Shown: positions 8,035 through 16,905 of the stretch, one piece after another
How the letters are laid out: every line of letters starts with the position of its first letter
Numbering within the stretch: the stretch's first letter is position 1
Source of the DNA: Streptomonospora nanhaiensis
Lineage (GTDB): Bacteria; Actinomycetota; Actinomycetes; Streptosporangiales; Streptosporangiaceae
DNA: 64,000 nt
Reading direction: 5' to 3'
Assembly: GCF_026642255.1 (NCBI RefSeq)
Contig: NZ_CP113264.1
Span: 558,001 to 622,000, forward strand
Notes under the pieces: model-generated
What the model was told of the DNA's origin: nothing
What the model saw: the letters and a program-made list of their open reading frames with translations, nothing else
Databases searched by the model: none
Translations under genes and position numbers: made by a program

Positions 8035-10314
8035 TCACTCGTCGGGGCGGAGCGGTTCGCTGCGCACGCGCCGCGACGGCGGTCCCGCCGCGAAGTCGGG
8101 CAGCGGCGGACGGGGCGGCTTGAGCACCATGGGGCGCTTCTCCACCGGCGTCCGCACGCTCCGCTTCGTCAGGGGCAGGCGCTCCGGTCCGGGCCGGTCC
8201 GCGCGGGACCCGGCCCCGTCCTCCGGGGCCTCCCGGTCCGAGGGGGCCCGGGTCTCCGGTTCGGCGCCGGGGCCGAAGGCGGACGGAAGCTCCTCCACCT
8301 CGGGCAGGGGCTCCTCCCCGGGTTCCACGTCCGGCTCCCCTTCCGGGGCCCCGGGCCCGGGACCGGGCACGCCCTCCCGGGCCGACACGTCCCCCGTCCC
8401 CGGTACCGGGGCGGCCTCCGCCGGGTGCGGTTCCGCGGGTTCCGGTGCTGTCGGCGCCGGCGTCGGGCCGACGGTCTCCGGCGGCGCCTGGGGGATCCGG
8501 AACGCCGCGCGCACCGTCGGCCCCGTGTCGTGGTCGAGCACGGGCGCCGGTTCGGGATCCGGTTCCACACGGTCCTCGTCCGCGGGCCCGTCGTCCTCCG
8601 GAGGCGTCCACACCGGCGGCACGTAGTCCGACAGGACCCCGGCCCCCGTGTCGGCGCTCGCAGGGGGCTCCCAGAGGGCGGTCGCCGGCACACGGCCGTC
8701 CCCGGGGCCGGTGCCGTCGTCCGCGGGCCCGTCCACCGACAGGTCCGACGACCCTTCCGCCACCGCGTCGGCCACCGCGTCGGCGGGCCCGTCCGTGAGC
8801 CCGTCCGCCGACCGGTCCGACGTCTCGTCCCAGGCGTCGGCACCGGCGGCACGGATGGCACCGTCGGCACCGGTCCCGGAAGGCGTCCCGGCACCGGTTC
8901 CCGCGACGGGGGCGGGCACGGCCCCCCGCACGGCCCCGTGCGGGTCGGGCCCGTCCCCGCCGTAGCCCTCGTGCTCCGCGTAGCCGCGGTCCTCCCCGTG
9001 GGGCCCGTGGTCCGGGTCCTCCGACCGGGAAGCGCTCTCCGCCGGTGTCCGGGCGGCGGGGGCCGACGCGGTCTCCGCCACAGGCACGGACCCCTCGCCG
9101 CCGACCGCCTCCGGCTCCCCTCCGGGAACGGGGAGGGCGGCGGGGGCCTCCGCCTCGTCGGAGGCCGGGTCGCCTGGCGGCGGCTCGTGGTCGAAGCCCT
9201 CGTCGGCGAGGTGGTCCGGGACCGCCTCGACCGGCCCGCCGGCGTCGGCGTGGGCGTGGGCGTGGGCGGCCGCGCCACCGGACCGGTCCTCCGGGAACTC
9301 GGGCCCGGGGGCCGCGGCGCCGGGCACCACGGGGGGCTGCTCGGCGGCCAGCTTGATCGGGTTGTGCCCGCTCCGGGAGCGCCGGGGGAGCGGGAACGTC
9401 GGCGCCGACGCCTCGTCGTCCTCGTCGCCGCGGCGGCCGTGCCCCGGAGGGGACGCTTGCACCGGCACCGGTGCGGCGATCGGCCCCGCCGCGTTCCGGT
9501 GCTCCTCCGGGCCGTCCTCCCGGTCGTCCTCCGGCATCTCGTCCGGCTCGTCCGGCTCGTCGTGCCGGAGGTCCCCGGTCGCCTCGGAGCCGTCGTCGTT
9601 CCGCTCCGGGACGGCGGTCGCCTCGGACCGGGGGCGGATCCGGACGAACTCCCCGGCCTCGTGCGACCGTGCCCCGTCCGCGGCTTCCGTGTCCCGGTCG
9701 TCGGGGCCCAGGCGCAGCAGCCGGGTTCTGAGAGCGGCGTCGTCCGGCTCGTCCGGCACGCGGGCGGGGGAGACCACCGCGCGCGCCTGCAGCACGGTGG
9801 CGGGGTCGTCGGAGGGGCGGGGCCGGGCGGTCGGCGTGCGGCGGCGTCTGCGCATGTGCGCCCGGACGGTCATCCACAGCAGGAACGCCACGAGCAGGGC
9901 GGCGAGCGGGGCCACCGCGACGACGACCCGGGCGATCCCCTCGGGCACCCGTTCGACGAGTTCGAGGTTGCTCAGCAGCATGGCCGCGGTGGCGAACATG
10001 ATCAGTGCCGGGATCAGGACCAGGTCCACCCAGAGCCGCTCGCGGGGGTGCGCCCCGCGCAGGAGGTAGCTCACCCAGCACGCCATGATCAGCAGGAGGG
10101 TGTAGGTCACCGGGAACACGTGGGCCAGGGCGCTGCCCGCGTGGCCGCCGTACTCGGCGAACTGGAAGATGCCGTTGTAGGAGATGACGAGGGCGCACAG
10201 TGCGATGAGCCCGACGAACAGGGCACCACCCGCGAGAGCTCCGGCTCCCGTGACGCGACCTGCGGGCCGACCGTTCCGTGTCCTTGATCCGGGGGTGTTG
10301 TTGTAAGGGGCCAT
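8035..10314 (-). CDS. DUF2637-like membrane protein with long acidic, disordered C-terminal tail
   Basis: About 759 residues. The first ~160 residues hold four hydrophobic helices (ALAGGALFVGLIALCALVIS, then HVFPVTYTLLLIMACWVSYL and two more), resembling DUF2637/SpdB-type membrane domains. A basic patch, HMRRRRRTP, marks the cytoplasmic face. The remaining ~590 residues are low-complexity and rich in Pro, Ala, Asp, Glu and Gly, and are surely disordered. A basic segment, LPLTKRSVRTPVEKRPMVLK, lies near the C-terminus. I prefer ATG 10314 because a -10-like TACGCT lies 9 nt upstream; GTG 10320 is also possible. Function unknown; DUF2637 proteins occur with plasmid-transfer genes in Streptomyces, but none are nearby. 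Convergent with ispF, divergent from cysS. Confidence 0.72.
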   Translation of the reverse strand: MAPYNNTPGSRTRNGRPAGRVTGAGALAGGALFVGLIALCALVISYNGIFQFAEYGGHAGSALAHVFPVTYTLLLIMACWVSYLLRGAHPRERLWVDLVLIPALIMFATAAMLLSNLELVERVPEGIARVVVAVAPLAALLVAFLLWMTVRAHMRRRRRTPTARPRPSDDPATVLQARAVVSPARVPDEPDDAALRTRLLRLGPDDRDTEAADGARSHEAGEFVRIRPRSEATAVPERNDDGSEATGDLRHDEPDEPDEMPEDDREDGPEEHRNAAGPIAAPVPVQASPPGHGRRGDEDDEASAPTFPLPRRSRSGHNPIKLAAEQPPVVPGAAAPGPEFPEDRSGGAAAHAHAHADAGGPVEAVPDHLADEGFDHEPPPGDPASDEAEAPAALPVPGGEPEAVGGEGSVPVAETASAPAARTPAESASRSEDPDHGPHGEDRGYAEHEGYGGDGPDPHGAVRGAVPAPVAGTGAGTPSGTGADGAIRAAGADAWDETSDRSADGLTDGPADAVADAVAEGSSDLSVDGPADDGTGPGDGRVPATALWEPPASADTGAGVLSDYVPPVWTPPEDDGPADEDRVEPDPEPAPVLDHDTGPTVRAAFRIPQAPPETVGPTPAPTAPEPAEPHPAEAAPVPGTGDVSAREGVPGPGPGAPEGEPDVEPGEEPLPEVEELPSAFGPGAEPETRAPSDREAPEDGAGSRADRPGPERLPLTKRSVRTPVEKRPMVLKPPRPPLPDFAAGPPSRRVRSEPLRPDE

Positions 10315-10323
10315 CGCCACCGC

Positions 10324-10329
10324 AGCGTA
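10324..10329 (-). promoter_or_regulatory. Possible -10 box of the DUF2637 gene
   Basis: TACGCT on the reverse strand ends 9 nt before ATG 10314, implying a nearly leaderless transcript. No convincing -35 is seen. The 288-bp divergent gap to cysS contains AT-rich patches and a repeated GGGTGTTCTG. Confidence 0.35.
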
Positions 10330-10567
10330 GTCGAGTCGGTGCCGCTAACACGAGATTCCGACCGATTACGGTTGCTTCCCGACCGGCACACTCGGGGGTG
10401 TTCTGGGGTGTTCTGTCGGAATATGCAGGGTCTGGCGGCCTGCTGATCCCCGGGGGCGGGCGGTGGGGAGGTGTTTTCCCGTGCCCCCTCTTCCCAAATA
10501 CGGCTTAACACATATACGCACTTCGGGATGACCGAAGGGGGAACGACCGGCGTGGGAGTTCGTGGTT

Positions 10568-10601
10568 TGTGACGCGGCCCCGAGGGGAAAGCGGATAGGC
10601 T
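10568..10601 (+). promoter_or_regulatory. Putative leaderless promoter of cysS
   Basis: TAGGCT (10596-10601) in GGATAGGCT ends 7 nt before the GTG start at 10609, so the mRNA would begin at the start codon. TGTGAC at 10568-10573 lies exactly 22 nt upstream of the hexamer, as at the DUF2207 gene. No ribosome binding site precedes the GTG, in line with leaderless translation. Confidence 0.5.
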
Positions 10602-10608
10602 TGACAAC

Positions 10609-12009
10609 GTGAGTCTGCGCTTCTATGACACCAGTGCCCGACAGGTCCGCGAGTTCGTCCCCCTGCGCGAGGGATCCGCCTCCCTGTACCTGTGTGGTGC
10701 CACGGTGCAGGCACCCCCGCACATCGGCCACATCCGCTCCGGGGTCAACTTCGACATCCTGCGGCGGTGGCTGAGCCACAGCGGGTACGACGTCACCTTC
10801 TGCCGCAACGTCACCGACATCGACGACAAGATCATCAGGGTCGCGGCGTCCGAGGGCGTGCCCTGGTGGCAGGTCACCGAGCGCAACCAGCGCGCGTTCA
10901 CCCGGGCCTACGAGACCCTCGGGTGCCTGCCGCCCACCGTCGAGCCGCGTGCCACCGGCCACGTGCCCGAGATGATCGACCTCATGCGCCGCCTCATCGA
11001 CGACGGCCACGCCTACGCCTCCGACGACGGCTGCGGCGACGTCTACTTCGACGTGCGCTCCTACCCGTCCTACGGCGAACTCTCCAACCAGCGGCTGGAC
11101 CAGGTCATGGAGTCCTCCGACTCCGATCCGGACCGGGACAAGCGCGACCCCCGCGACTTCGCCCTCTGGAAGGGCGCCAAACCGGGCGAGCCCAGCTGGG
11201 ACACCCCGTGGGGGCGCGGCCGGCCCGGCTGGCACCTGGAGTGCTCGGCCATGGCCACCAAGTACCTCGGCCCCAGCTTCGACATCCACGGCGGCGGGCT
11301 GGACCTGATCTTCCCGCACCACGAGAACGAGCTCGCCCAGTCCCGTGCGGCCGGCGACGGCTTCGCCCAGTACTGGCTGCACAACGGCATGCTCTCCGTG
11401 GGCGGCGAGAAGATGAGCAAGTCGCTCGGCAACTCCCTGCTCATCCCGCAGATGGTCCAGAAGGTCCGCCCGGTCGAACTGCGCTACTACCTCGGCCAGG
11501 CCCACTACCGCTCCACCATCGACTACTCCGACGCCGCGCTCCGGGAGGCGGCCGCCGCCTACCAGCGGATCGAGGGCTTCCTCACCCGCGCCGTCGAGGT
11601 GCTGGGCGAGGTCGCCCCCGCCGACCGCGTGCCGGACGGGTTCGCCTCCGCCCTCGACGACGACCTCGGGGTCTCCCAGGCCCTCGCCGTCGTGCACGGC
11701 CACGTCCGCGAGGGCAACACGGCCCTGGCCTCCGGGGGCAAGGAGCAGGCCGCCGAGATCGCCGGGGAACTGCGCGCCATGCTGGCCGTCCTGGGCCTCG
11801 ACCCGCTCAGCGAGCAGTGGTCGAGCGCGGACCAGGGACTCGGCGAGGTCGTGGACGCCCTGGTGGCGGTCGCCCTCGAACAGCGCAAGGCGGCCCGCGC
11901 CCGCAAGGACTACGCGGCGGCCGACGCCATCAGGGACCAGCTCGCCGAGGCGGGAATCGTGGTCGAGGACACCCCGCAGGGCTCCCGATGGGACCTGCGT
12001 CGGGGCTGA
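10609..12009 (+). CDS. cysS: Cysteine--tRNA ligase
   Basis: A 466-residue class I aminoacyl-tRNA synthetase. The zinc-binding Cys lies in YLCGATVQ (near residue 29), followed by the HIGH box in [11 protein letters not shown]. The other zinc ligands are in GWHLECSAM and the HGGG/HHENE segment. The KMSKS loop reads [10 protein letters not shown] (about 265), and the C-terminal helical tRNA-binding part ends in an [20 protein letters not shown] stretch typical of CysRS. The length and the anticodon-binding domain separate it from the shorter paralogue MshC of mycothiol synthesis. The position between ispF and rlmB is conserved in actinobacteria. A large hairpin follows the stop. Confidence 0.96.
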   Translation: MSLRFYDTSARQVREFVPLREGSASLYLCGATVQAPPHIGHIRSGVNFDILRRWLSHSGYDVTFCRNVTDIDDKIIRVAASEGVPWWQVTERNQRAFTRAYETLGCLPPTVEPRATGHVPEMIDLMRRLIDDGHAYASDDGCGDVYFDVRSYPSYGELSNQRLDQVMESSDSDPDRDKRDPRDFALWKGAKPGEPSWDTPWGRGRPGWHLECSAMATKYLGPSFDIHGGGLDLIFPHHENELAQSRAAGDGFAQYWLHNGMLSVGGEKMSKSLGNSLLIPQMVQKVRPVELRYYLGQAHYRSTIDYSDAALREAAAAYQRIEGFLTRAVEVLGEVAPADRVPDGFASALDDDLGVSQALAVVHGHVREGNTALASGGKEQAAEIAGELRAMLAVLGLDPLSEQWSSADQGLGEVVDALVAVALEQRKAARARKDYAAADAIRDQLAEAGIVVEDTPQGSRWDLRRG

Positions 12010-12025
12010 CCGGACGCGTGCGGTT

Positions 12026-12061
12026 GCGCGGCGGCACTACTCTGGGAGTTTGCCGCCGCGC
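12026..12061 (+). terminator. Hairpin after cysS
   Basis: An 11-bp perfect stem (12026-12036 with 12051-12061) closes a 14-nt loop, starting 16 bp after the cysS stop. It lies in the leader of rlmB, so it may act as a terminator or attenuator between the two genes. Confidence 0.55.
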
Positions 12062-12144
12062 CTCGCGCTGGTCGGCGATATTCCACCAGCCGGATGCAGC
12101 GCGCCTCCGGCATGCTCGCAACACGTACGGGGAAGCGGCGACCA

Positions 12145-13098
12145 ATGACGGCGAAGAAGAGCAAGAAGGGTCCGACCAAGGGCAGCGGCGGCAAGGGCCG
12201 CAGGTCCCTGGAGGGCAAGAGCGGCACCCTGCCCGCGTCGGAACGGCACTGGTACGACGGCAAGCAGCGGCAGCGCGCCGCCAAGCGCGGTCCCGGTGGC
12301 GGACAGCAGGACGGGGCCCGTTCCGAGCGCCGGTCCGACAGCTCCGACCTGCTGGTCGGCCGCAACCCGGTGGTGGAGGCGCTGCGCGCCGGAATGCCCG
12401 CCACCCGGCTGTTCCTGGCCAACAGCCTCGACCCCGACGACCGCGTCAACGAGGCCGCGAAGATGGCCGGCGCCCGGGGCATCGACGTCGTCGAGGTCAC
12501 CAAGACCGAGCTCGACCGCCGCTGTGAGAGCAACGGCCAGCCCGGCGCCGTCCACCAGGGGCTCGTCCTCCAGGTGCGCCCGTACCAGTACTGGGCCCCG
12601 GAGGGCCTGCTGGACGCCGCGAAGGACTCCGACACCCCTCCGCTGATCGTCGCCCTGGACGGGGTCACCGACCCGCACAACCTGGGGGCCATCGCCCGGT
12701 CGGCCGCCGCGTTCGGCGCGCACGGCCTGGTCATCCCCGAGCGCCGCTCGGCCGGTGTCAACATGACCGCGTGGAAGACCTCCGCCGGCACCCTCGCCCG
12801 GCTGCCCGTCGCCCAGGCCACCAACCTGACCCGGGCGCTGGAGGGCTTCAAGAAGGCCGGGCTGTTCGTGGTCGGCCTCGACGCCGGCGGCGACGCCCAG
12901 ATCCCCGACCTGGAACTGGCCACCGGGCCGCTGGTCATCGTGGTCGGCTCCGAGGGCAAGGGCCTGTCGCGCCTGGTGCGCGAGGCCTGCGACGTCGTCG
13001 CGAGCATCCCGATCGGCAACGCCGAGTCGCTCAACGCCTCCGTCGCCGCCGGGGTCTCCCTCTACGCGGTGTCCCGCCGCCGCGCCGAGGCGGTCTGA
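12145..13098 (+). CDS. rlmB: 23S rRNA (guanosine-2'-O)-methyltransferase RlmB
   Basis: A 317-residue SPOUT methyltransferase that 2'-O-methylates a guanosine in domain V of 23S rRNA. After a basic Lys/Gly-rich N-terminal extension (about 1-75) comes the substrate-binding domain (about 78-155, starting LLVGRNPVVEALRAG), then the knotted catalytic domain. The latter has motif 1 DGVTDPHNLGAIARSAAAFG, motif 2 GSEGKGLSRLVRE and motif 3 NAESLNASVAAG. I chose ATG 12145 (MTAKKSKKG) because GGGGA lies 11 nt upstream; the frame is open further back. A clear terminator hairpin follows. Confidence 0.93.
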   Translation: MTAKKSKKGPTKGSGGKGRRSLEGKSGTLPASERHWYDGKQRQRAAKRGPGGGQQDGARSERRSDSSDLLVGRNPVVEALRAGMPATRLFLANSLDPDDRVNEAAKMAGARGIDVVEVTKTELDRRCESNGQPGAVHQGLVLQVRPYQYWAPEGLLDAAKDSDTPPLIVALDGVTDPHNLGAIARSAAAFGAHGLVIPERRSAGVNMTAWKTSAGTLARLPVAQATNLTRALEGFKKAGLFVVGLDAGGDAQIPDLELATGPLVIVVGSEGKGLSRLVREACDVVASIPIGNAESLNASVAAGVSLYAVSRRRAEAV

Positions 13099-13117
13099 CC
13101 CGCGCACGCGTGAGCAC

Positions 13118-13144
13118 GGCCCCCGGTCACCCCGACCGGGGGCC
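13118..13144 (+). terminator. Terminator hairpin after rlmB
   Basis: A perfect 11-bp stem (13118-13128 with 13134-13144) and a 5-nt loop begin 20 bp after the rlmB stop. There is no U-tract. Confidence 0.7.
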
Positions 13145-13386
13145 GTCGGCGTCCCGGGCCGCAGGCCCGCCGGTCGCACCGGTCCCGGGGGCGCGCGCCC
13201 GCCGCCCGCCGCCGCGGGGCCGGGTCCGGCAGTGGGGGCCGTCCCGTTTTCACGCTCCGCGGCCCGGGTAGCTGTGCACCCACATCCTTCCCGGACGACG
13301 AGGAGGCGGTTGAGCGCGATGCCGGAGGACGGGGCGGTCCACGCGGCCGCCCGTGGCGGAACCGGGCACCGTCCCCGGGCGGCTCC

Positions 13387-14448
13387 GTGAGCGGCCGGGC
13401 CGACCCGCCGTCCCGGCCGGGGAGGCCCCGGCTGCGGCGCAGCGACACGGACGCCCCGGGCATCACCCGGGTACGGCGCGGGCGCGGCTTCCGCTACCAC
13501 CACGCCTCCGGGGAGCCGGTCACCGACCCGGACGAGGTGCGGCGCGTCAAGGGGATCGCGGTGCCGCCGGCCTGGCGGGACGTGTGGATCTGCCCCTCGC
13601 CGGACGGGCACGTCCAGGCGTGCGGAACCGACGACGCGGGACGCCGCCAGTACCTCTACCACCCGGAGTGGCGGCACCGCAGCGAGCAGGCCAAGTACGA
13701 CGGGATGCTGGACTTCGCCGAACTCCTGCCCGGGATCAGGGACAGGGCCGCCGAACACCTGGCCGGGCGCGGACTCGGGCGCGAACGCGTCCTGGCCGCG
13801 GCCGTCCGGCTGATCGACCTGGGCTTCCTCCGCGCCGGGGGCGAGGAGTACGCCGCCCGCAACGACTCCTACGGCGTGGCGACCCTGCTGCGCGAGCACG
13901 CCCGCCGCGAGGGCGGCGCCGTGGTGTTCGAGTTCCCCGGCAAGTCCGGCCGGGAGCAGCGCTTCGAGTGCGCCGAACCGGGCGTGTGCCGGGCCGTCGC
14001 CTCCCTCCGGCGGGCCCGTTCGCCGGGGCAGGGGCTGTTCGCCCACCGCGTGCCGGAGGGCTGGCACGACGTGCGCAGTGAGGACCTCAACGCCTATCTC
14101 CGGGAGGTCTCCGGCGGCGACTGCACGGTCAAGGGGTTCCGCACGTGGCACGCGACGGTGCTCGCGGCGGTGGGCCTCGCGGTGGCGGCCGACCCGGACG
14201 GCGAGGCGGCGCACCGGAGGCCGGCGGCGCACGTGTCCCGTGAGGTGGCCGAGCACCTGGGAAACACGGAGGCGGTGGCCCGGGCCTCCTACATCGACCC
14301 CCGGGTCTTCCGCCTCCGCGAGCGCGGGATCACCGTCGACGTCTCCCTCACCGAGCTGGGGAGGAGGACGCCCGTCGGGGAACTCGCCACCCGCGGCCCC
14401 GTCGAGGCGGAGGTGCTGCGCCTGCTGCGCGAGCACCCCGACGCCTGA
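13387..14448 (+). CDS. DNA topoisomerase IB (poxvirus-like)
   Basis: A 353-residue bacterial type IB topoisomerase, which relaxes supercoils through a 3'-phosphotyrosyl intermediate. The N-terminal DNA-clamp domain (about 20-95) has the family signature RRVKGIAVPPAWRDVWICP. In the catalytic domain the active-site residues can be picked out: Arg near YGVATLLREH, Lys in FEFPGKSG, Arg in KGFRTWHAT, His in VAEHLGNT and the nucleophile Tyr in ARASYIDPRV (near residue 304). It starts with GTG after 288 bp of spacer in which I see no gene. It converges on fdhA with a hairpin between. Confidence 0.92.
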   Translation: MSGRADPPSRPGRPRLRRSDTDAPGITRVRRGRGFRYHHASGEPVTDPDEVRRVKGIAVPPAWRDVWICPSPDGHVQACGTDDAGRRQYLYHPEWRHRSEQAKYDGMLDFAELLPGIRDRAAEHLAGRGLGRERVLAAAVRLIDLGFLRAGGEEYAARNDSYGVATLLREHARREGGAVVFEFPGKSGREQRFECAEPGVCRAVASLRRARSPGQGLFAHRVPEGWHDVRSEDLNAYLREVSGGDCTVKGFRTWHATVLAAVGLAVAADPDGEAAHRRPAAHVSREVAEHLGNTEAVARASYIDPRVFRLRERGITVDVSLTELGRRTPVGELATRGPVEAEVLRLLREHPDA

Positions 14449-14449
14449 G

Positions 14450-14474
14450 CCGGGGCGGCCGGGCGCCGCCCCGG
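14450..14474. terminator. Bidirectional hairpin between topoisomerase IB and fdhA
   Basis: A perfect 10-bp stem (14450-14459 with 14465-14474) and 5-nt loop sit in the 37-bp gap between the two convergent stop codons. Confidence 0.65.
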
Positions 14475-14485
14475 GTTCGGGCGGC

Positions 14486-15712
14486 TCAGGACGCGGCGGC
14501 GCCCAGATAGCCGTTGGGGTCGAGCACGTACTTGCTCGCGGCGCCCTCGTCGAAGGAGCGGTAGCCCTGCGGGGCCTCCTCCAGCGGGATCGCCACGGCG
14601 TTGACGGCGTCGGCGATGCGCACGCGGTCGGCGAGGATCGCCGCCATCAGCTCCCGGTGGTACTTCATGACCGGGCACTGGCCGGTGAAGAAGGCGTGCG
14701 ACCTGGACCAGCCCAGCCCGAACCGGATCGACAGCGAGCCCACCTTCGCGGCCTCGTCGGCGGCGCCGGGGTCACCGGTCACGTACAGGCCGGGGATACC
14801 GATCGAACCGCCCGCCCTCGTCACCTCCATCGCGGTGTTGAGGACACTGGCGGGCGCCTCCTTCCCGGCGTCCTTCCCGGACCCGTGGGCCTCGAAGCCG
14901 ACGGCGTCCACCGCGCAGTCCACCACGGGGACGCCGAGGATCTGCTCGATCTGGTCTCCCGGGTCGCCCTCCGCGACGTTGATCGTCTCGCACCCGAAGC
15001 CGCGGGCCTGGGCGAGCCGTGCCTCGTTCATGTCGCCGACGATCACGACCGCGGCTCCCAGGAGCAGGGCCGAGGCCGCCGCCGCCAGCCCGACGGGCCC
15101 CGCGCCCGCGACGTACACCGACGACCCCACGCCGACGCCGGCGGTCACGCAGCCGTGGTAGCCGGTCGGGAAGATGTCCGAGAGCATCGTCAGGTCGAGG
15201 ATCTTCTCCAGCGCCCGGTCCCTGTCGGGGAACTTCAGCAGGTTCCAGTCGGCGTAGGGCACCAGCGCGTACTTCGCCTGGCCGCCCACCCAGCCGCCCA
15301 TGTCGACGTAGCCGTACGCGGAGCCGGGGCGGTCGGGGTTGACGTTGAGGCAGATCTCCGTCCGGCGCGCCTTGCAGTTCACGCACCGGCCGCACGAGAT
15401 GTTGAACGGGACCGAGACGAGGTCGCCGACCCCGACGAACTCCACGCCCGGCCCCGTCTCGACCACTTCGCCGGTGATCTCGTGCCCGAGGACCAGGCCC
15501 TGCGGTGCGGTCGTGCGGCCCCGGACCATGTGCTGGTCGCTCCCGCAGATGTTGGTCGCGACCACCTTGAGGATCGCCGCGTGGGGGAGCTGCCGCCCCA
15601 CGTTGGCGGGGTTGACGCCGGGCCCGTCCCTGAGGACGAACTCCGGGTAGGCGATGTCGGCGACCTCGACCCGGCCGGGTCCCTGGTACACCACGCCTCT
15701 GTTGCCGGCCAT
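14486..15712 (-). CDS. fdhA: Glutathione-independent formaldehyde dehydrogenase
   Basis: A 408-residue zinc-dependent medium-chain dehydrogenase very like Pseudomonas putida FdhA, which oxidises formaldehyde to formate with tightly bound NAD+ and no added thiol. The start MAGNRGVVYQGPG, the catalytic-zinc region NICGSDQHMVRGRTTAPQGL and LGHEITGEV, and the four-Cys structural zinc loop CGRCVNCKARRTEIC are all seen. The Rossmann motif is YVAGAGPVGLAAAASA, and IRFGLGWSRSHAF is the FdhA-specific C-terminal signature. GGAAGG precedes the ATG. The 282-bp gap to the tRNA holds no other gene that I can see. Confidence 0.92.
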   Translation of the reverse strand: MAGNRGVVYQGPGRVEVADIAYPEFVLRDGPGVNPANVGRQLPHAAILKVVATNICGSDQHMVRGRTTAPQGLVLGHEITGEVVETGPGVEFVGVGDLVSVPFNISCGRCVNCKARRTEICLNVNPDRPGSAYGYVDMGGWVGGQAKYALVPYADWNLLKFPDRDRALEKILDLTMLSDIFPTGYHGCVTAGVGVGSSVYVAGAGPVGLAAAASALLLGAAVVIVGDMNEARLAQARGFGCETINVAEGDPGDQIEQILGVPVVDCAVDAVGFEAHGSGKDAGKEAPASVLNTAMEVTRAGGSIGIPGLYVTGDPGAADEAAKVGSLSIRFGLGWSRSHAFFTGQCPVMKYHRELMAAILADRVRIADAVNAVAIPLEEAPQGYRSFDEGAASKYVLDPNGYLGAAAS

Positions 15713-15994
15713 GTCCTTCCCACCTCTCCGCCCCGCGGCAGGGGCATGTCCCCCTCCCGTTTCCGGGGGAGAAGGTGGCTAATCGGACGTCGAAACGCTC
15801 CGGGCGTCTTTTTGCCGGATCGGGTGCGTTCGTAGCCTGGGCGCCCCCGTTCGTGTCCGCCCCGTCGCCACGGGTGACCAGGTGGGGACGTATCGGCAGA
15901 CTTCGGGCCCGTTCCGTATCCGAGTGGGCCAGGCGTCGTCCGAACCGGTACCATTCGGGTGGACGCACCCGGGGCCAGGGGTCCCGGGCGGTCG

Positions 15995-16067
15995 GCCGAC
16001 GTAGCTCAATTGGCAGAGCAATCGCCTTGTAAGCGATAGGTTAGGGGTTCAAGTCCCCTCGTCGGCT
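15995..16067 (+). tRNA. tRNA-Thr (anticodon UGU)
   Basis: A 73-nt cloverleaf: acceptor GCCGACG/CGTCGGC with discriminator T, D arm GCTC/GAGC, anticodon arm ATCGC-CTTGTAA-GCGAT with TGT at 16028-16030, a 5-nt variable loop, and T arm AGGGG-TTCAAGT-CCCCT. CCA is not encoded. It is the last core feature before the accessory sugar locus. Confidence 0.97.
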
Positions 16068-16905
16068 CTCTTGAGCGACAAAGCGGCAGGTCGGGCGGCC
16101 GGTGGGTGCGGCCGTCGGCGAACGGCCCGCGTCCTGCGGGGAAACTGCAGGGACCGTGCCTCGCCGGTCTCGGACATGACCGACGTCAGGGCGCCCCTGT
16201 TCTCCTCGGGACGCGGACGGGGGCGGTGCGGCTTCCTACGTCCTTCAGGACGTCCGTGGAGCCTTTCCCTGCCGGTGCGTGGACGGGTTCGCCGCCTGGC
16301 TCGCTTCCCCTGCCGACGGTGACGCCCCCGCACGCTTGCGGGGGACCTGGTGCCAAAGGCTGTCGCCCCCGCCCGGGCCCCGGCGTCCGGAGACCGGTCC
16401 GCTCGGCAGTGGTCCGTTCGGCGCCGTTCCCCGGGGCGATCCGTGCCGGGCGGCGGACCCGCCGAGCGGCACGGCGCACCCTTCCCGGTCCGCTGTCCCC
16501 ACGGGCCGGGGGCGAGCCCCTCATCACCGCCGACGGGTACACCTCGGCCGACCGCGGTAGTTCCCACCGGAGCCCATGGCGTCGGCGATTGCTCCATTCA
16601 ACCCTGTCCGACACCTTTGGCCTGCGTTTTTGTTGCGCTTCGCTGACACAGTTCCCGCCGGGCAGTCGGCTTCCGAAGTGGCCGGATCCGGCATCTTTCG
16701 GACCGAAGCCGTGAACCTATTGACATCCCTTGCTTCAACGTGTTAATTTCTGGCCTTATTGGATCCTGAGACCGTTTGACTCTGTGGAAATTTTTTTCTG
16801 CGGGTCATAAATTTGCTTCCCTGGTTTTTTTCTATTTAAAGGCTGAGCGGCCGTTCCTCTGCGATCGACTGTCCGGCTTCGGATGAGAAGATCAGCAAGG
16901 ATGAT
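16068..16905. other. Non-coding spacer between tRNA-Thr and the sugar locus; GC-rich then AT-rich
   Basis: No gene is recognised in these 838 bp. The first ~550 bp are GC-rich and include a perfect 8-bp hairpin with a CGCT loop at 16325-16344. From about 16600 the composition drops sharply, with several T-runs (for example 16789-16797 and 16825-16831) just upstream of the first gene, consistent with foreign origin and with a promoter/leader region. Confidence 0.6.
16720..16748 (+). promoter_or_regulatory. Near-consensus sigma-70-type promoter of the left operon
   Basis: A perfect TTGACA -35 (16720-16725), a 17-nt spacer and a TTAATT -10 (16743-16748; TAATTT with 18 nt is an alternative). Transcription would start near 16755, giving an AT-rich leader of about 150 nt before ATG 16906. 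Confidence 0.68.

Noticed and set aside
7918..10287. Long forward frame opposite the DUF2637 gene
   Set aside because: Composition is Arg/Gly/Val-rich without hydrophobic helices or motifs; it mirrors the low-complexity reverse-strand gene.
10609..12009. Mycothiol ligase MshC instead of CysS
   Set aside because: The protein is longer than MshC and keeps the C-terminal tRNA-binding region; the position next to rlmB is that of cysS.
12037..14436. Long reverse frame opposite rlmB and topoisomerase IB
   Set aside because: Both forward genes have full catalytic motifs; the reverse frame is an effect of high GC at third positions.
16068..16905. Possible RiPP precursor or small gene upstream of the left operon
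   Set aside because: The ABC exporter suggested a peptide product, but I found no short frame with a ribosome binding site and leader-like sequence, and no RiPP-modifying enzyme in the locus.
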